Shown in pieces: positions 1 to 12,835 of a stretch of DNA of 64,000 bases. A model generated the notes under the pieces. The model was not told the DNA's origin. It did not search any database and saw only the letters and a list, made by a program, of their open reading frames with translations. The DNA lies in the NCBI GenBank assembly GCA_050084515.1, contig CM114271.1:41602001-41666000 (forward strand), given 5' to 3'. The position numbers and the translations under genes were made by a program. The stretch's first letter is position 1, and every line of letters starts with the position of its first letter. Source of the DNA: Blasia pusilla (taxonomy: Eukaryota; Marchantiophyta; Marchantiopsida; Blasiales).

Positions 1-753
1 TCGGAGACCCAGCTCTTTTTGACGAATGGAGAGCTGAGATGGAACTTATGGCTGGTCGTATCAAGACAGTCAGGCAGAGGCTATTTGATGATTTGACAGA
101 GAAGGACAAGAGTGGGAAAGACTGGTCTTTTGTGCTGAAGCAGATTGGCATGTTTTCATTCACTGGTCTCAGCAAGACCCAGGTATGAATTGATATTCTA
201 ACTGGTATCTAGATGTGTACTTCTCTTTCACCTTCAAGTCAGTTACTATGTTCAAAGGGTACCAATGGATAGGAAAGGAATGTGAAGAAGCCCTTCCAGG
301 AATATAGGGGGGAATCAGAGAGTTGAATAATTAAGTGCTGTGAGTCGAAGCTTCACAGGTCATGAGTCCAGAGCAGACAATTGTTGGTCCTAGCTGTTTA
401 TACACACAACAATCTCCTCTGAAAGGATAAGCTGGCTTACAAAAGTCTGCCCATTGTTGGAGGATTGGAGCTCGAAAGGATGGGTGAGGGCAGGGCAAAC
501 GATTGTGGGAGGGAAAGGCTTCACTTTGTTTGGCCTGAGTGATGAGAGAATCATTTTTTCAAATTGCTAACGGACTTGTTCGAAACGCTGATACTGAATT
601 CCTTACTTTTGGTGTGGACAGAGTGATAACATGACAAACAAGTGGCATGTATATATGACCAAGGATGGCCGAATTTCCCTTGCTGGTTTGTCTTTGGCCA
701 AATGCAGCTATCTGGCTGATGCGATCATAGATTCTTTCTACAACGTGAAATGA
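1..753 (+). CDS. Aspartate aminotransferase, C-terminal part (two last exons)
   Basis: This enzyme is PLP-dependent and exchanges amino groups between aspartate/2-oxoglutarate and oxaloacetate/glutamate. Only the C-terminal end is in the window. Exon A (1-182, reading frame from base 3) ends at GTATGA. Exon B (622-753) follows an AG and ends in TGA. The joined 103 residues read [20 protein letters not shown], then a stretch with [13 protein letters not shown], then [17 protein letters not shown] and the terminus IIDSFYNVK. These are the family's conserved C-terminal blocks. The Arg in the GRIS block corresponds to the arginine that binds the substrate alpha-carboxylate in this family (known from family structures). 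No targeting peptide can be seen because the N-terminus lies upstream, so cytosolic, plastid and mitochondrial forms cannot be told apart. The exon junction is phase 0. Confidence 0.93.
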
Positions 754-1085
754 GCTCAACAGTGAGCATACTAAAGAGGAATTTTGTTATGTCCAGTTTT
801 GTCCTACATCTCCGTTGATCGGCATCGTCTCACACAAATAGATTGGTGGGCTCCACATAGGAAGCACGAAGTGGTTGCTGAGCCAAGGAACGTTTGTTAA
901 GGAAATCTTGAGGTCGATTTCGTCATCCATTCAACAAAACAACTGGTTCAACCAGGGTGTGATTTATTCTTCTCTTTTTACTGGAAATTTAGAATGCTGC
1001 ATCTATGTATAAGTGATGACGTTTCACGTGGAGAGAAGTTCTCATTAAATAAAGAATTGTCTCTACTAAGCATAGTTCGTTGTAT
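754..1085 (+). promoter_or_regulatory. 3' untranslated region with poly(A) signal
   Basis: This non-coding stretch directly follows the aminotransferase stop codon. A canonical AATAAA lies at 1048-1053, about 300 bases after the stop, and is the best candidate polyadenylation signal. The transcript end itself is inferred. Confidence 0.45.
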
Positions 1086-4017
1086 CGTTTCATGACGCAT
1101 GAGTCGTGCAATCTAATTGCGCAGTGATGAGTTTACTCGTCAACTCTACTACTCGAGAACAACTGATACTCATCTAGCAAATATTCAAATGAGAACTTCC
1201 AAATATTCGTCTTATTCCTGATAGAAGAAAACCAATCAGAATGCAGGGTCGGCTAGAAACAGATTTGGTGTTACTTTCCAACTGTTCCGACAGTTTTAAC
1301 AGCTCCAAACAAAACCCAATAGGTGTTTGGCCGGAGGATGTTTTGAGCGGAAGTCTCGGGATGAAGTGAACATCTGGCCACTCGAACTTTAGACAATGAG
1401 AATTATGGAGGATTTTTATTTCTAGTTTGCCTCGACGATGTCTTCAGCTGGTGCCCGAATTCGGAATCCTATTGGCCTAGACGAGAACGCTTCTACTGGT
1501 TCAAAAGAGAGGTGATCTCCCAAGGAAGAGGTACTCTCCAAAGATATTAATAGATCATCTTGACTATAAATTTCACTGAAAATGGGCCATTTTCTAAAGT
1601 ATCGGATAGACCAGTATCGAATAATTTCGATGGTCTCTTTAAGTTTCTCTGGAGACGGGACATTTTATATCAAATCTCACCGGACAACAACTTCCAGACT
1701 ATCCACGTAACAGGGAAAGAGCGTCACTTCTCCCAATGCTACGTGCCTCCTGCTCTTTTATCGTCACATGTGGAACAGAAAAGGTTGGCCGGTCAAAGGA
1801 ACAACAATGGTCAGAAACGCAACATCAGGATTTCATTTAACGGAACCGAAATGGACGGGCCATCGAACTTCCGGCTGGATATTTTCGCCATTACGCGCAT
1901 TCGTGAATCCGGCGGATTCATTTCTGTGCTGGACTAATGCTTCTATGTGAGGAACAGAACAAGAGGGGCAGAGTGTGTGTGGAGGTTGTGGCGGTGGGGG
2001 CACGAGCCATCCATACCTCTAACATTGGAAACATTCACAGAAAAAAACTGGTGCCAAGGTAAGCATATTGGAAATGAACAGAAAGAGAACACCCCGAGAT
2101 TCAGTCTTCGGATATAAGGAAAGAGGAAAGGAAAGTTCTCGGTCATAAGGAAAGAGGGAAAGAACCACTGCTAGTTTCCACATCGGGAAAGGACAAGGAA
2201 AAGCCTAGCTTAACGGTCGGTGCATGGAGAACAAAAACTAGACGAAACCATCACGAAAAATACAGCTAGTCTACTCGGCGAGACGTGGCAGTGGAGTAAG
2301 ACAAAACTAGTCCACGAGCTTTCGCGCTCGAGCGAAAACTCGACGTATCTTTCAAATATACAAACAGGAATGAAACCCCTCGGATTCTCTCCCTCCGAGT
2401 CCCCCATACTGTGCTACACGAAGACCAAGCACAGCAGCACTCGGGAGTCGGGATACCGTGTTAAATAGCCAAAAAAGGCAATCCAGCATTCCCACTACCA
2501 TGTCTTGTGGGCCAGATATGCACTCAGTAACTGCGGTAGGGCAGGATCACAAACCTCGAAGCTTCGACAAGAAAGCATGCACAGATGAACCCCTAAACAG
2601 TGGCGTAGGTGGTGACTGGCCGACAAGAGAAACTTCACCAGGTGTGGGCCAGCTCCCGACTCCTGAGGCGGTAACTGGGATGAACCTCAGCAACCAAGAA
2701 ACCTTTACAACGACAACAGAGACTGAGATTATGAATGAGAAAACAGGGAGGTAGACACCGGCAGAGCTGAGAAACGTGAGCTGCCACTCGTGGGCCGGCT
2801 CCTGAAGTAGTAACTGCGATCGGACTCAGGAACCTAGTGACGCCAATGAAGAAAAGATACCACACATCCACTTGCTGGTGCGAGGGAAAAGAAACTTGGC
2901 GATCAAGTTTCGTACAAGCTCTCTGACGAAGCAGGTCAGGCGTTGGGGAGGTGGAGAATGACCGAAAAGCCAAAGCACACCCCTGAAGTCGCCGTCTACG
3001 CACGTGTCAAGTTGCAGTTGCAGGAAGGGGCTGACGATCGAATCACAGCCGGTCTAGCTGGCAGGGGCCTCAGCCCGTTGGGTTATTGTCTCCCATGCGT
3101 TGAAACTCCCCGGCGCTGTGGATTGCGGAGGAGAAGGAAACCTTTCACCTCAAGGACGGACCGACCGGGTCAGGCTGACGCGACGAAGAATGGCGAAGAG
3201 TGAGGCGGATTCTTGAAGAGGCAAATCGGAACGAGCGTAGATCGTTTTGTTCCCGAGTGTAGCGCCGGACGAGCGAGGGAGCCATCGAGAAACTTTCCTC
3301 GCTGGTTCCCAGAAAGATTAGAATCTGGGCGCCTATATGCTTTTGTGTGCAGGTCGGGGTCCAGAGCGCAGAGAGCGGATTCAGGAAAGGGAGATCGTCG
3401 GGTTTTTGGATGGAGATAGAAGCTTGTAACCGCAAGGCTCATGCAATAGCTACGAAAGTTGGAAAATGGAGGGAGAAATCTAGTTCGGAAGGATTAGAGG
3501 GTGTGGAATTTGTGTACTGTCGCTGGATGTGCAAAGAGGTGGAGCAGACGATCGACAATGATGTCGATTGGGATGACGCGGACTCCTACTAAGAGAGAGT
3601 TAGAATTGTTCGATATAGGAGAATAGTTGACGTTTCTGGATTGTGTGGCATTGTGGCGCAAATTATTGGGACCTGATAAATCTGTCCGAACTTTTTCTCC
3701 GCACGCCTGCAATTCTCAGGCGAAGGGTATTTTTTAATAACATTTTTCCCTTGTGCGTCGATATTGGGATCTTATTATATAGCCCTGATTCGGGAGTCCC
3801 GTTTTTGTGTCCGCTATGTAGACGAGAAGATGCCCAATGGCAGCAATATGCAGCACAGTAGATTGTAATGGTGAAATCATTGCTCCGATAGTTAGTCGAT
3901 GGGGTTTGTGAAGTCTGTTGATAGAAGTCTAATCCATCTGAATTGAAGCTGAAAGTGGAGCTTTACGACGACACATCGTAGTTTAGGAGAGCATTTGAGA
4001 CGACCAGGGTGGACACA
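1086..4017. other. Intergenic region, nothing recognised
   Basis: The only open frames are short, overlapping and on both strands (for example 1560-1937 plus and 2635-3003 minus). None resembles a family I know and none shows a credible exon series. The last few hundred bases before 4018 must contain the promoter and 5' leader of the E3 ligase gene, but no clear TATA element or other motif stands out. Confidence 0.5.
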
Positions 4018-7000
4018 ATGTCGCATCATGACGAGGAGCTGTCAGCGGTGCTCACACGGATGGCTCTGGCAGGAGATGGGGTCGTTCTGGGAATGGGATT
4101 GGCGGTGTTGGCTGTGAGAACTTGGCTAAAGTTTTGTACACATTCGAAAGCCTTAAAACAGGTGCGGGAGACCCCGGTCTCGAGGATTTCAGATTTGCGT
4201 AGCCTCGTGCAGCAGAAGAATGAGACAGATTGCAGGGAATTTCCGAAGTCGACTCCAGACTCCTTGGCCGGTTCAGACCTATCTACGTTCGTCGTGAAGC
4301 CTCCAACGAAGCCAATAGCCAAGGTTGGAGCAAAATTAGTAATTGTAAGGGGAAGAGTCTACACAACAGCGGCATTGGAGTCAACGGAAAAGAATCCAGA
4401 GCACGTGGAAGCGTTGGTCTCACAGACTGGGAATGAGAAAGGAGTATATGTGGAGAGGACTCAAACGGTAGTCTACTTGCCAGCCTCTTCCCTGCAGATC
4501 GTCTTGGTTCTAGAGTTGTTTTGTGTAAAAAATTGGACCTGAATACGCACTATACTTAATCCCCTGGGAATTGAAGGACTAAGACTCAATGCCTTAAGCT
4601 CTTCTACGCTTTTTTTTTTGCTATGCGTCCTTGGCCAAGGTATCATGGATCTGATTCTACTTCTGCAGGTCATTTATGCCTGTGTCATGTAACTATTGTG
4701 AAAGGTGCACGAGATTGAATTTTCGCCACAAAATCATGGATATTGCGCTTTTCGCTACCATGAAGACAATCTGAGTTTCCAATAGAGTAAACCTAAATAG
4801 TCATTTGTACATTCATTTTCGTAAAGTGAGCCAATGGTGCTTGCATTCTTCGACCGTTTTTAGCTAGGCGGATGGAAATGGGACTGCGATTGGGAGTAGG
4901 GTTCACATGTGACTCGTAGCTAGTTTGTTTGATAGTACAGTGTAGAATGCATCAATCCTCTTTGAGGTGGAAGAATTTTCTAATGTATTTGGTGCATATA
5001 TCATTGTTTATGAATGGCTACTGTCTTGGCTCCCTGTAGAGGGCTTACCATGTGTGCCTGGTTATTTGGATTGTCTCAGTACATGCACACTGAGATGAAC
5101 AGCTTGTTGGGCTGGATAACCCAGAAAGATCTGATCACGCTCACAAGGCGAATGGTACGCCCATGCAGAGCTCTAATCTATTCTCTCCTTTGTCCTGTTT
5201 TGATTCCCTGTGCTGTTCTCAGTGCTTGTACAATGAATCGAGAGGCATTTTTGGGTGGGGCTTTGAGAGGAAGAGCCTATTGGGATGGGGCTCTCATAAG
5301 GAGCAAGTTACTGTCTCAAGACAGAAGGTATGCTATGGAGTACAATTTTTCAGATTTCTTGGTAGAATGGATACTACTTTACCTTTGATAGTAAGGTGAC
5401 TTTCAGACTAAACAATGTGGAATAGAGAGCTGCAAAGTATGAATGGTTGTGGTTTGCAGTAGACTTTGGAAGCAGAAGCTGAAGGTTTTGCAGTTCCTGA
5501 ATTGGAGGATTGACAATTTTCATGTGGATCAGTGTCTGAGAAGGCTGAGTTTGGGGCATTCGTGAGCAGTTGTAAATGGTTGTGTTGTTTTACAATATGT
5601 GAGTTGGGGTCCAGGGTGTTTAGTCTCGGTCGAATGGTGTGCAGGTACCGTTTGTGTTGGCAGGGAGTGATGTCCATTTTGACTCTTCACAACCAAAAGT
5701 TTGTGTCCACGTTCAGCTGGATGATCCGCCGAAGCAACCTTTACCTCTGGTTACAGTATATCATAAGTTGCATCCTGTCCCAGCATCTTCTTATACATTC
5801 TTCCAGGCCATGTTTGGACGACGGTATCCAGTAAGCCCCCGCTTTTTTCTCGTTTATATTCCGTAACATTTGAAGAACTCTTGGTTCACACTGCTTTAAA
5901 GTATTCCATGAGGTTTTGATCTTTTTTGGTTTATTTTTTCTCTCTTCAATACCATACAGGTTGGTTTGCTAGATGAAGAGAAGATTCTGCCAGTCGGGAA
6001 GGAAATCACTGCAGTTGGGGTCATAGGTGCATCTACAGATGGTAACGCCATAATATATTCCTGCAAGCATCTTCCTTGCTTCCTGTAAGTTCTCAGATAC
6101 TTGTTATGTGTCATCACTCTTTCTGTCATCCATATTCTTTACCTGTCATTTCATGAAAGGCTATGGGTCCCTTTTGTAGGTGGTAGATGTATGTCGTAAG
6201 TTCGTCAACTTGCTTGTCACTCTTGAATCCTGGAAACTGTGCAGGGTAGAGGGCACACGTGAGCAACTGATCACAGAACTAGCCACAGGAACAAAACTTC
6301 TCATGTGGACTGGCATTGCTATGAGCACCATAGCAGTGGGAATCCTGGGTTATTCGTTTGTCAAGTAAGTGTTGACTGCTGACCTCAAAATTGTAATTCC
6401 CACTGTGTTACTAGTCTTATCCTGCTGTAATTACTTTGCCATGGGTGGTATGGTGGTTCTTGACTGTTTTCCCCTTAGTTTAGACTGCTATTTAGCATAA
6501 CCCATAGCTAGATGTATGGAATATCAAGCTCCGGGTGAAAGGTCTGATAACAATAGTGATTCCAATTCTCAAACGAATAATACTGTTTAATTTAGTCATG
6601 GTCTGAATGTGGATAGCCAGAATAGCTTGTTGCATCCGGAAGTTCATACTGAATATATTTAGGTCAAGTTCATAAATTGCCGTACCCCTGATGATACTTC
6701 ATGATTGCCAGAATGATTGAGAGTAGGGTTTATGGAGCCTTTGCTGGTCCATGGGCATTGACTTATAACAACAAGAAATTCGTCGTTGACTACAGAAACT
6801 GGACTAAATATAAAGCCAGACAACGGGACAGGCAGAGGAGAGATGAGGAGTCCAGGCAAGACAGACTTTTGGTGGAATATGAGCTGGAAGATATCACAGA
6901 TGTGCCTGATGGAGAACTCTGCATCGTATGCTTACTACGAAGGAGAAGGGCAGCATTCATATTTTGTGGGCATCGAGTGTGCTGTGTTAGCTGTGCTCAA

Positions 7001-7081
7001 AGGGTTGAGCAAGGTGTCAATCCCAGATGTCCTGTGTGCAGACAATCAGTAACTGGATATGTCCGTGTGTTTGATAGCTGA
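4018..7081 (+). CDS. SPL2: SP1/SPL2-type membrane RING E3 ubiquitin ligase (six exons)
   Basis: Exons are 4018-4467, 5223-5327, 5645-5830, 5960-6084, 6245-6364 and 6796-7081, all with GT-AG borders and compatible phases, giving 423 residues (Arabidopsis SPL2 is about 380). Family members span the plastid or mitochondrial outer membrane and ubiquitinate membrane proteins, such as import components. Visible parts: a first membrane segment (about residues 17-37); an ISDLRSL block; a GIDE-type domain with ERTQT, YNESRGIFGWGFE, VPFVLAGSDVHF, QPLPLVTVYHKLHP and VGLLDEEKILPVGKEITAVG; a second membrane segment (about 306-327); a basic/acidic linker; and a C-terminal RING (C371, C374, C386, H388, C392, C395, C407, C410) with core FIFCGHRVCC, ending VRVFDS. 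I chose the ATG at 4018; an in-frame GTG nine bases upstream is not a plausible start. No break is seen. SPL2 is favoured over SP1 by the overall wording of these blocks; that choice is moderately sure. Confidence 0.92.
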
Positions 7082-10000
7082 TAAAGCTGCAAAGTTACCA
7101 TATATCTCTATCCATCAAGCTTGCAGGTGAATGTAAGGGGCGTGGCAAATATCATCGAGGCCTCTTGTAAATTCCTTATTACTTCAAGCAGAGCTACTAA
7201 ATTGGATAGACAGCTTGAAATAGCGGAGCTATTACCTCAGCTGTCAAAACAGCTACGAGGTGCAGAGTCACCGTGGATTTTTTACTTGCCGGAAACTCAA
7301 GTCTGAATCTATCACTTGCAGCCCTTACCCTAAATGTTTTAGTTGATCAGATGTGTTGTAGTTAAGGAAAGCCTCTTTCCGCCCAACTGGACAAGTATAT
7401 GGTTTTTCAAAGGGCCTGGGAAATGTTCGTAACTCAAGCGCTTACTGAAGCTTTCAGTATGGGAGAATCCAGCATCAAATCTCATAAAGCTGTATAGACA
7501 TTCATGGTGTGGTGTGAACAGGTCTGCACAAGATGGAGAAGTTCCAGTTTGAGGTGTTGATCACAGCTTAAAATTCAGGCCTTGGAGTTAATTGGAAGTA
7601 AAGTGGTCACTTATCTCAAACCAAAGATTTAGATAGGCTCCTTTATGAGATCTACCATCTGCCAGTGTTCTAGTAGGGCAGATGATGCTCATTTTGTAGG
7701 GGTAGTTACATGAAAACTGAAGGATCATATCAGTGGAGGAAGAGAAGGAAGGCTTAGGATCGATCTGGGATAACCCGACACAAGGATTATGATGCAGAGG
7801 AAGGTGGCTGTGGGTTTGTCTTGTCTGGTGGTTGCAGACGTTTGTTGAAGTCTTGGCTTTCCATCTGCAAGGGACCAAAGTAACTCGTCGATTTGTAAAG
7901 TGCTACCATACCTTCAGGGTTACAATTCGGGTTGAATTCATGTATCTTCGAATTGGTAGCTCTTCTCGAGTCTTCTCTGTGAGCTAGGTATGGGATTCCA
8001 CGACCATTAACGTAGGTGATTGAGAAAGTTACGTTGTATTTGTCATGCCTTCATTTGCAAGGCCAATTGTTTCATGTGAATAGGCTTCTACTCTATATGT
8101 CCCTTGAAGGTTAACTTTTCTATGTCTTAGTCATGCCCTTACAGCACATGGGCTTTTGCTGGGTATTGCAACCAACCACGAGATCTAGAACTAGAAATAA
8201 CTAGACGCATCACCTGGTTTTCTCCTGCAGGTTCGTCTCCCCCACAGATATCGAGGATAGTGGAACGTACGCAAGGGAGTATGCTATACGGCGGGGTGGC
8301 TCCATGCTCCATTTAAAGCTTAATGGGCTAGTTTGAATGCCATGAGGATTGGGGAAGAGAGACCTCCACTAGACTACTCGCACAAGCACTCCAATTTCAA
8401 TGGAAGGGGGGTTTTCCTCAAATCTCCAGACACGAGTTTGATGGATGAAATTAGTGTCAGAACTCCCGATCCATCCGTTTGGATTTGACATTGCAAATAT
8501 GTAGAGATACCGTCTTGTTCGAATAGTCTTGCTGCACAGGAGTGACAGGTTCCGATGGATAGAATTTGGAGGATGGTAACGTTCGTACGGTCAGAGCTCT
8601 GAGGAAGGATTCTCCTTTACAAACCAGGACACTTCGATCAAGCACACAAAGAATTCGGGAACGAGATCTGGGTGCGATTCTTAAAGTGTCAGTAAGAGTT
8701 GCGAAGACCTCAGCGAGAAATTACGGCGCTGAATTAAAGAGTGGTACCACAATTCAGTCGAGGTTTGGGGACAGTTAGGGCCAGAAGGTGGTGGTTAGGT
8801 GAAAACGTGAAGGTTGGTCCGGGACTAATGCAGTGGTATTTTTGAATCCATATAACTCGTGTGGACCCCCCGGAGTTAAGGATGAAAGTGATGTTGTGTG
8901 GGGAAATTAATTTTAGATCCGGAGCCATAAATAAATTTTATAGTTCGGGTAGGAATCAAGGTAAAGGGAGGGCAATTTTTTTTCCATCTTAATAGGATGA
9001 TGGAAAACATTATCGCTACAACTTTTATACATATACGAATTTTTTTTACCAGATCGGATCACAGAATGCTAATGGCATATGTTATTGAAAGTTTTGTATT
9101 AAAACAATTGTGATTGTTTCTTTTATTAATAGTTTTCCCCTATCTAAAATTTCGAGTGCAAGCATGTGTTGGGTGAGAATGGTACTTACGTCCACTCATT
9201 TGAAGCTTGAGGAGGAAATATCCTAACTTGATTTTAGAATTGGTCAATAGCAATACAAACTTGATAAGTACAACTATGAAGATGAAGTCAAAGTTTATTT
9301 CATATACAATTGGAATGTACAATTTTCATGTTGATTGGACCCTTTTGGGTCACATGTCTGAAAAATATTTGGAGATCACATGGTGATTGTTTCTTTGACA
9401 AGACTTTAAAATTTGAATTAAAGTCTTAATTTTACGTGTACTTATTTGAAATTTGGGGCTCCATTTTGATCGTGATAATTGTACACATTGACGTCAAAGA
9501 TAGGACCAATTGTTGGGGTATAAGGTTGTGTAGATATGCAGAGGATTTTGGAGGAGTTTGTACTTTTTTGTATATGGGAAAATTTTGTGTACTGCCATAC
9601 TAACCGTATTTAAATCAATAGAGTAGCATGCTTAGCACTTTAACATGCCACTATTCAAGGAGATAAGCATTTGCATCAAAACCAGATTCAAAACTTCAAA
9701 TTTGCAATAGAAGTTTCAAGTTACTTCTTTATTCATTTTTTTTTAATTCATACATGTTCATACTTCAAAACATGCTTGAGAGTGAACACTTCAGATGAAA
9801 GGTGAGTCTTTTATTCATTTCTATGCTATTCATAAATGTCTTTGATATGTTCAAAAACTTTCCAATTGAGAATTCGTTGTGCTTATGATATATACATGTA
9901 TGAGTTGCAAAAGAGGAAATTAGTCCCTCTATTCTACAATAAGCTCTACACTCTCTTGAGTTTTCCCCAACTATGAATAGCATAGAATCTTTCTTGTGGA

Positions 10001-11200
10001 TTGTTGATTGTGTACTAGCTTTACTACTCCCCGGAAACTTGAGAGAGTAGGTTTTCCTTTCGTTTCGGCTCATTTGGAGCCATATAGAAAAAAAACGTAC
10101 TATTTTGAGTAAGTTTCCATGTTTGGTAGAGTTGACTTTCCACTTAGGGAAGTGGTCCTTGAGTTGCAGCAGATCAAGAGCCAAGGAGGTGACCTGCGAG
10201 CATAGGTTATCGAGGAGAGAGCTTGGGAGAAGGAAGGGGATATACCCGAAGGAGATAGATCTTGAGAGCTCATTCTCTCTTTGTTGGACCTCTTGGTATG
10301 AGGCGGTGGAGCTATAGTCTTGCTTGCCTTGTAGTGTAACCGAACCCTCTCATTAGGAGAATGGGTTTGGTTTGACATTGAGAGAGACATGTGAGATTGC
10401 ACACATTTGAGAGTTATGGTGTTGAGAGCGATTGGATCTACTAGATTTATTGGAGATATTATGGTACTTCTTGTCTCGTTGTTTGGATGCCATGAGTTAG
10501 CATGGGATCGTGCGTGTTTGTGTGAATGTTTGTCGACAACTATGTATGTTGTGTAGCGATGTGTATGCGTACGATATATTGGACATGATGGTAGAAAGTT
10601 TTATTTTACACGTGCAAGAGGTTATCACTCCATAAGTTTGTAATCGTGCATCATCTAATCTTCTAAAAATTGATGGATGTATTAATATTGATAAATATTG
10701 ATCGAAGCTTAGAAATGGTTCTTGTAGGCTCAAGATACATGTTGTGTGGGTCTTCTAGAAGAGTAGTCACACGCTATATTATGATGGGTGTTTAAAAGGA
10801 TGGCATATGTCATGTTTGAACCTCTTCATTTGGTTCCTCAAGGACATTGGCTTTTTCTTAGATGTATTCGGATTTGATGGATGGGTTGCAAGAAGACTCT
10901 TAATCTTATGGATTACACAAAGGTGATAAAAAATGGGGAGACATAGCTCATGAACTTCCAATTTAGGCACCAAAAATATTGTGCATGGCATCTTGATTTA
11001 TTTGATGGGTTGTATAGGGTTGGAGGGACCTAACAACCAACTATTCGAGCGATATTGATTGGGTATGTGTAGTTGTTTGTGTAGATATATTCTAGGATTC
11101 CTAGGATTTATGGGATTCATGGTATACATGGATCTTAGACATATGTTGAAGACAATAGACATATGTTGGTTATAAATCTGTATTTGCACAATGGTTATCA
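7082..11200. other. Intergenic region, becoming AT-rich to the right
   Basis: The first few hundred bases are probably the 3' untranslated region of the E3 ligase gene, though no clean AATAAA is obvious there. Nothing between 7.4 and 8.9 kb is recognisable. From about 8.9 kb the base composition turns clearly AT-rich with many A and T runs, and the short open frames look random. This is probably old repeat DNA, which is an inference. Confidence 0.45.
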
Positions 11201-11203
11201 TCA

Positions 11204-11650
11204 CTACAAGAAGACAAGATTGTATCGAGCCTTTGATATAATCTCCTCTATTGTAATAACGTAGACAGAAGAACTACGAGAATGGGCGAGTTGATGATTC
11301 TCGTGGGAATTGTAAACATATGTTTCAAAGGACACATAAAAGTGCCCAAAGACTTCCACTACAAAAGCAATAAATTCAGGGGCCATATGTTTCACAATAG
11401 AACTTAGCTCCTAGTTTCTTGTTGTTGCATTGGTCATAAATTCTTTAACATATGCAATCGGACATACCAAATTGGAATGTGTTGGATCAATAACCATCAC
11501 ACCACCCAAAAAACAAGACCCTCCTCGAGATATAACAATATCAACTCTCCGACATGATGTTCCTTGTGTCGTAGAGGGTAGTACGTTTAGTCGCCATTGC
11601 CCAACGATGTCCCCTATAAATTCAACTTATTGATGCTACTACCTCTCGAT
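11204..11650 (-). pseudogene. LINE-like reverse transcriptase, C-terminal fragment
   Basis: The minus strand encodes decayed pieces of the C-terminal domain of the same reverse-transcriptase family found at 28.2-30.7 kb. One piece is around FIAFVVEVFGHFYVSFETY, matching FIPFVVEVFRHLHVSFDTF at 25.80 kb. The other corresponds to the VVADPTHFDLVCRAAHTKG region at 28.2 kb. The two pieces are contiguous here, separated by only about a dozen codons, whereas at 25.8/28.2 kb they are about 2.4 kb apart. In-frame stops and frame changes show it is dead. Only this terminal part survives; no catalytic motif is present. Confidence 0.7.
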
Positions 11651-12835
11651 TTCTCAAGTCATACCATGGATCCCCATCACGTGATAACTTTGGATTCCTT
11701 TTTTATTCATGGGCTCCAAATTTAAAAATTGATTAAAAAACTATTTCTCGTGGCCCATTATCCGCTCGTATGTCTCCACACTTTTTTTAACAATTACTTA
11801 ATAATATTATTCCACGCCCTCTCAAGACCGCACACTGGTTATAATTTTTTAAAATATTTTACACCCGTAAAAGGAAGGTCGAGTGTCCCACCCTCCCTCC
11901 GGCGTTCAAGCGGAAAAGAAATCCAGACTCTTTTTCTTTATCCCTCACAAGGCCGGATATTTTAACACCAGAACATGACGACATTCCCAGGTGTCGTATT
12001 ACTGTACAAGGCCGTCCTCTCGTCTCGGAGCCCGAAGACAGCGTCTTGACAAGGGGAACGGCGGCCATTGGAGGGGAAAGCCACGCTCGTTGGAACACAG
12101 AGTGACCTTTCCCACGTGGCGGAAAGACAAACGCCATCGACTGCAGAACCTTTTCTGTCTGGTCCGGATATCAATACCTCAGCAAATGTTCCATGTAAGG
12201 TTTCCGGGCAGAGAGTGACCGTTGGATCAGATCAGTGGATGGCGTGGATTGCGTCTCGAGAGGGAATCCAGCTGTGGGCTGGCTTGGGGTGGGGTCCTCC
12301 TTTACGGAAACGTCACCGCAGGTTTGATCCGCCCTGTCTGTTTGGTTGCGATGGAGTTGTGTGAGCAGAATGACAAGGGAGTGAAGGACGGAAGACTGCG
12401 TGCCACAGAGAGAATGAAAACAGAAATAACGAGAGGATTCTCATACCGCATCCCCCTGTCCTCTCCCCAAAATCTGATCGAAAGTTGTATTCACGAGACT
12501 GGCAATGCGGTAGACGGACGCGCTCTTGCTTGCCGGGTACTTTTGTGTTGGCAGCGTGAAGAAAAAGATAATTGTTCGATGACTGTTTGGGCATCCTGCT
12601 GTGGGCATCGCGAGGAAAGCATAAGGAAGCATGGAGGATGAAGAGAGAGAGAATCGTTGAATTGCTCGGGGCAAAATTTAGTGCAATTGGTCGAGAGGAG
12701 AAGAACATGGACGGACGCAGGCGGGAAATCAGCCCCCGTTCGGGGGTTGAGGCGGGATGGAAATGGCAGACTCTAGTCGAACGGGCACAGGTGCACGATC
12801 TCAATTGCGGGCTCGTGCTTGATGAAGGAGAGGCT
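11651..12835 (+). other. Upstream region of the F-box gene
   Basis: The sequence shifts from AT-rich to more GC-balanced near 11.87 kb. Several overlapping open frames occur on both strands, including one that continues in frame into the F-box start. None shows a known domain. I interpret the right part as promoter and 5' leader of the F-box gene. Confidence 0.4.

Noticed and set aside
4009-4017. Longer N-terminus of the E3 ligase starting at GTG
   Set aside because: Plant nuclear genes start at ATG; the first in-frame ATG is at 4018.
12572-12835. Upstream extension of the F-box open frame
   Set aside because: It is in frame but has no homology, while the ATG at 12836 gives the expected protein length.
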